Below are positions 61,669 to 64,000 of a DNA stretch of 64,000 nucleotides, one piece after another. Under the pieces are notes generated by a model. That model was not told where the DNA came from. It was given only the letters and a program-made list of their open reading frames with translations, and did no database searches. The stretch lies in NCBI RefSeq assembly GCF_000499785.1, contig NZ_HG726026.1, forward strand, positions 147,282-211,281, read 5' to 3'. Made by a program: the position numbers and the translations under genes. The stretch's first letter is position 1, and every line of letters begins with the position of its first letter. Source of the stretch: Bacteroides neonati (lineage in GTDB: Bacteria > Bacteroidota > Bacteroidia > Bacteroidales > Bacteroidaceae).

Positions 61669-61674
61669 AAGAGC

Positions 61675-62580
61675 ATGGAGGCAAAGATAATGCAAATAAA
61701 GATAGGAATTACTATAAATCGACAGAAACGTGATGCTGTAAGGCTTAGAATGAAAGAGCATGGAATAGTTCCTTCCGTGGTTACTATTTACGGCATATTG
61801 CGGCTATTAGACGTATTAGACGGCAATCGGGTATCTCGTATAGATCGTAATTTTGTCAATATGGCTATACGTGAATATAAACCATATGAAGATGAGATTG
61901 ATATATGTAATACAACTATATCATTCCCTGATTATGTTGCCACCCGAACTGAGCTGGTAAATAGACTTTCTGTACATGGATACCGCTTAGTTCCAATAAT
62001 CAAGGCGTTTTACAACGTATTATTGAAGTGTCATATAAATTCGATTCCGGTGCGTGATCAAACCAATGGCTTTTTATTGGCGACTATTTCACCGAGAAGA
62101 ATTTTAAGCTTAAAAAATAAGCCATTAAGTAATTGTATAACCATGTCATCGGAAGCTCTCGAAGCACTCGAAATTATAGCTAATCAAAATGAAACATCGG
62201 TATATCGGATGATGATGCGCGCTGTTGACACGCTTATAAAAATAGAGTTTGACAGAGATGCTTTTATTGAGAATTCAGATATTATACGCGAGAATATCTT
62301 GATGTATAACAAAAAAATTATCGGTATGGCTGGAACTGCTTATCTCCATCTGAATGCAAGAGGGTTGAAAAAAGGAATACAGGTATTGGTTTTATTAGAG
62401 AAATATGGGATTCCCGGATTGACGGAGTTTTTTCACCGGATTGCCAGATTCATTCTTTTATCTCACTCCGGACAAATACAGCTAACGCGAATTCACGTAA
62501 ACGACACATCCGATTACAATGAAACACGCATGATTCGAAATGCGTACAGAAAGGAGGTACAGTATGCGACCTCTCGTTAG
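61675..62580 (+). CDS. Hypothetical phage protein, possibly DNA-binding
   Basis: The ~301-residue protein is basic. It starts at the ATG at 61675; the ATG at 61690 has GGAGG eight bases upstream and is an equally good start. The longer frame from a TTG at 61591 crosses the preceding stop and a hairpin and is rejected. A stretch near residues 155-185 (MSSEALEALEIIANQNETSV) could be ribbon-helix-helix-like. No family is recognised. Confidence 0.55.
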   Translation: MEAKIMQIKIGITINRQKRDAVRLRMKEHGIVPSVVTIYGILRLLDVLDGNRVSRIDRNFVNMAIREYKPYEDEIDICNTTISFPDYVATRTELVNRLSVHGYRLVPIIKAFYNVLLKCHINSIPVRDQTNGFLLATISPRRILSLKNKPLSNCITMSSEALEALEIIANQNETSVYRMMMRAVDTLIKIEFDRDAFIENSDIIRENILMYNKKIIGMAGTAYLHLNARGLKKGIQVLVLLEKYGIPGLTEFFHRIARFILLSHSGQIQLTRIHVNDTSDYNETRMIRNAYRKEVQYATSR

Positions 62581-62881
62581 TGATAGAATGGCTTTTTTGA
62601 AACAGCTTGAAGATGCTAAGAAACCCAAATTGAATAGGAATAATAAAAAGTATATCAACAGCTGGATTCAACGTAACTACAGTGAGTTAGTTGAGGCTAT
62701 CTGCTGGAACTTCAATATTGTTAGAAATGGTGGCCAATGTGCTTTTGATTATCTAAATAATTGCATCATCAATATATACAATGACACTTCACTCTCATTT
62801 AAAAATCAAAGCGAATGTGATGTGTATATGGAAAAGGAATTGCATTTCCAACGGTTTATTATCAAAGTAAATATAGCATGA
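62564..62881 (+). CDS. Hypothetical phage protein
   Basis: The 105-residue protein starts at the ATG at 62564, which has an unusually strong ribosome site (AGAAAGGAGGT) for this genome; an upstream ATG at 62540 is rejected. The core (INSWIQRNYSELVEAICWNF) is helical and somewhat like sigma-factor region 2, but too short for a confident call. It overlaps the previous gene by 17 bases. Confidence 0.6.
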   Translation: MRPLVSDRMAFLKQLEDAKKPKLNRNNKKYINSWIQRNYSELVEAICWNFNIVRNGGQCAFDYLNNCIINIYNDTSLSFKNQSECDVYMEKELHFQRFIIKVNIA

Positions 62882-63077
62882 ATATACTAAAGAATTTAGA
62901 AATAGGAGATGTACCGTTTACACACGGTAATACCGCATTAAGTGCCGTACAATCAAAACACGGTTGCAATAAATGCTTCTTCGACAAAGGAAAGGGTGCC
63001 AAGAGTGCCCTATGAGCCATAGTTGTATGGGGCATTTGCGTCCCGATGGAACACCGGTGATTTTCATCGCAAAATAG
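62878..63077 (+). CDS. Cys-rich small phage protein split by a frameshift
   Basis: Frame 0 (62878-63015) gives 45 residues ending KCFFDKGKGAKSAL. Reading in the -1 frame from the heptamer A AAG GGT (62991-62997) continues as GCQECPMSHSCMGHLRPDG and ends TPVIFIAK at 63077. The fused product has paired cysteines (CNKCFF...CQECPMSHSC) of a zinc-ribbon kind. The two halves make sense only when joined. Either a programmed -1 frameshift, a one-base deletion in a GGG run, or a sequencing error would explain it. Confidence 0.6.
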
Positions 63078-63082
63078 GATGT

Positions 63083-64000
63083 ATGGAAAGAAGTGACGGA
63101 TTTATAATGTTGAGCCGTAAATTATTCAGTAGCGACATGTGGGAGACACCTCGGACTTATAGTAGTTGCGAAGCGTGGATAGACTTAATACAGTCAGCAC
63201 GATTTGAAGCAACACCGCTTACAGCGAGTATCGGTGGTCGTGAGATAACATACGGACGCGGACAATATCCTGCTTCTATTCGTTTTCTGGCAACTAGGTG
63301 GAAGTGGACGGAAAAGCAGGTTCGTTTATTTCTAGACAGACTAAAGAAACAAGGGCGTATTACGACCGAATGCAAACAGGGGATGAATGTGGTAACTCTC
63401 TGTAAATATGAAGAGTATAACTCATGTAGTAGTACCGTTGGCACAGCAAAAGACACAGCAAAGGGCACAGATACCGAATTGATATTTAAAGAGTTAGAGA
63501 ACATAAAGGCACAACTAACGGCACAGCAAAGGGCACAGGATGGGCACAGCGAGGGCACAAAGAAGAATAAAGCTAAAACAGAGAAAAAGAAAGATATAAT
63601 ATTATCTAGCGATAATATTTCTGATAACTCTAACGAGTTACCAGTCATAGTACCTCCGCCGGCCTGTTCGATTCCTTTTGGAAAAATCGTTGATATGTGG
63701 AATTCTACCTGTACGGGATATCGTCGGGTAATGAAGTTAAGCGATGTTCGCAAAAATAAAGTTCGTATTCGTATAGACGAAATGGGAGGTATTGATAAAG
63801 CCATTCCGATACTTCAGTGTCTATTTGAGAAGATGCAGGAAAGTAATTTCCTTCGAGGTGAAAGTTCCAGGGGATTTAAAGCCGATTTTGATTGGGTGTT
63901 TACTAATGGCGCAAACTGGATCAAGATATTCGAAGGTAAGTATGATAACAAAAAAGAATTAAATAACAATGGGACAAGTCACAGCGATGTCGGCGCTAGT
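63083..64000 (+). CDS. Phage replication initiator (DnaD-like/lambda O-like), runs off the window
   Basis: An open frame of 306 codons with no stop before the window edge starts at the ATG at 63083. Residues ~5-115 look like a winged-helix replication domain (SIRFLATRWKWTEKQVRLFL, then LKKQGRITTECKQGMNVVTL). A low-complexity Lys/Ala/Gly-rich linker (about 118-190) follows. The C-terminal part (about 200-290: KIVDMWNSTCTGYRRVMKLS, FLRGESSRGFKADFDWVF) matches the domain that follows the linker in phage initiators. Repeats in the linker are at the DNA level and look like an origin. Confidence 0.78.
   Translation, partial: MERSDGFIMLSRKLFSSDMWETPRTYSSCEAWIDLIQSARFEATPLTASIGGREITYGRGQYPASIRFLATRWKWTEKQVRLFLDRLKKQGRITTECKQGMNVVTLCKYEEYNSCSSTVGTAKDTAKGTDTELIFKELENIKAQLTAQQRAQDGHSEGTKKNKAKTEKKKDIILSSDNISDNSNELPVIVPPPACSIPFGKIVDMWNSTCTGYRRVMKLSDVRKNKVRIRIDEMGGIDKAIPILQCLFEKMQESNFLRGESSRGFKADFDWVFTNGANWIKIFEGKYDNKKELNNNGTSHSDVGAS
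63440..63618 (+). repeat. Iteron-like array and AT-rich segment inside the initiator gene (candidate origin)
   Basis: Eight same-strand copies of G-R-C-A-C-A-R start at 63440, 63452, 63464, 63508, 63520, 63532, 63543 and 63554. Within each cluster the spacing is 11-12 bp, close to one helical turn. The copies fall in different reading frames, so they are not a protein repeat. They are followed by an A-rich stretch and a perfect dyad ATATTATC-N4-GATAATAT (63599-63618). This resembles lambdoid origins placed inside the initiator gene. Confidence 0.65.

Larger units (their letters stand above)
49860..64000. mobile_element. Prophage or phage-like integrative element (left part)
   Basis: It begins at a tRNA 3' fragment and contains a tyrosine recombinase, a toxin-antitoxin pair, restriction-modification-type genes, an S24 repressor with two operators, a KilAC antirepressor, small early genes and a replication initiator with an iteron-like array. 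The repressor divides leftward lysogeny and accessory genes from rightward early genes. No structural or packaging genes are in view, so a phage is inferred from the control region. The right border is outside the window. Confidence 0.8.

Noticed and set aside
63157..63804. A 215-codon minus-strand frame rich in Phe, Leu and Ser
   Set aside because: It is opposite the replication initiator frame, which stays open for 306 codons to the edge and has a sensible protein sequence.

Overview
The window comes from a Bacteroides-type bacterium (Bacteroidales). The evidence is paired SusC/SusD-like genes, lipoprotein-rich glycan degradation genes, promoters of the Bacteroidota form TAnnTTTG, and core neighbours typical of the group (bamD, an omega-like RNA polymerase subunit, DUF4293, PorT-like and LysM/periplasmic-binding proteins). 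No rRNA, intact tRNA or CRISPR array was seen.

Region 1 (1-18.4 kb) is a polysaccharide utilisation locus for sialylated host glycans. A truncated SusC-like gene on the minus strand faces a complete SusC/SusD pair. Downstream on the plus strand come a GH33 sialidase, a GH20 hexosaminidase, an SGNH esterase, a two-domain sialate O-acetylesterase, a GH2 beta-mannosidase, a second GH20 enzyme with C-terminal accessory domains, and a kelch-type sialic acid mutarotase. Together they should remove O-acetyl groups, sialic acid, GlcNAc/GalNAc and mannose from N-glycan or mucin chains and import the products. Region 2 (18.4-31.9 kb) has a fimbrillin/FISUMP lipoprotein, a TolC/HlyD/ABC efflux operon resembling YbhGFSR, an Hsp20, an AlaX-like editing protein, a DUF3943 outer-membrane protein and a GH2 beta-galactosidase. 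Region 3 (31.9-49.8 kb) is mostly core: a candidate small RNA, uvrB, paaK plus an ACT protein, bamD/omega/DUF4293, PorT and LysM proteins, uvrA, ybaK, a POT peptide transporter, a TPR regulator, HU and a BspA-like leucine-rich lipoprotein.

Region 4 (49.86 kb to the end) looks like the left part of a prophage or related integrative element. It starts at the 3' fragment of a tRNA gene. Leftward genes are a YoeB/YefM toxin-antitoxin pair, a tyrosine recombinase, a DUF262-HNH nuclease, an EcoRI-family adenine methyltransferase, three accessory membrane or secreted proteins and an S24-type repressor. Rightward early genes follow two matching operators: a Bro-N/KilAC antirepressor, a small HTH protein, membrane peptides, an SPFH lipoprotein, and a replication initiator that runs off the window and carries an iteron-like array inside it.

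The most striking observation is at 53.2-54.8 kb. The methyltransferase's last ~75 codons begin at a 20-bp sequence that recurs inverted next to it. Two further promoterless, start-less but open C-terminal cassettes lie in the opposite orientation, each starting with the same repeat core and ending in the same conserved motif. One cassette's stop codon touches that of the expressed gene. This is the layout of a DNA-inversion system that would swap the C-terminus, and perhaps the sequence specificity, of a solitary-type methyltransferase. A recombinase and an HNH nuclease are encoded immediately beside it.
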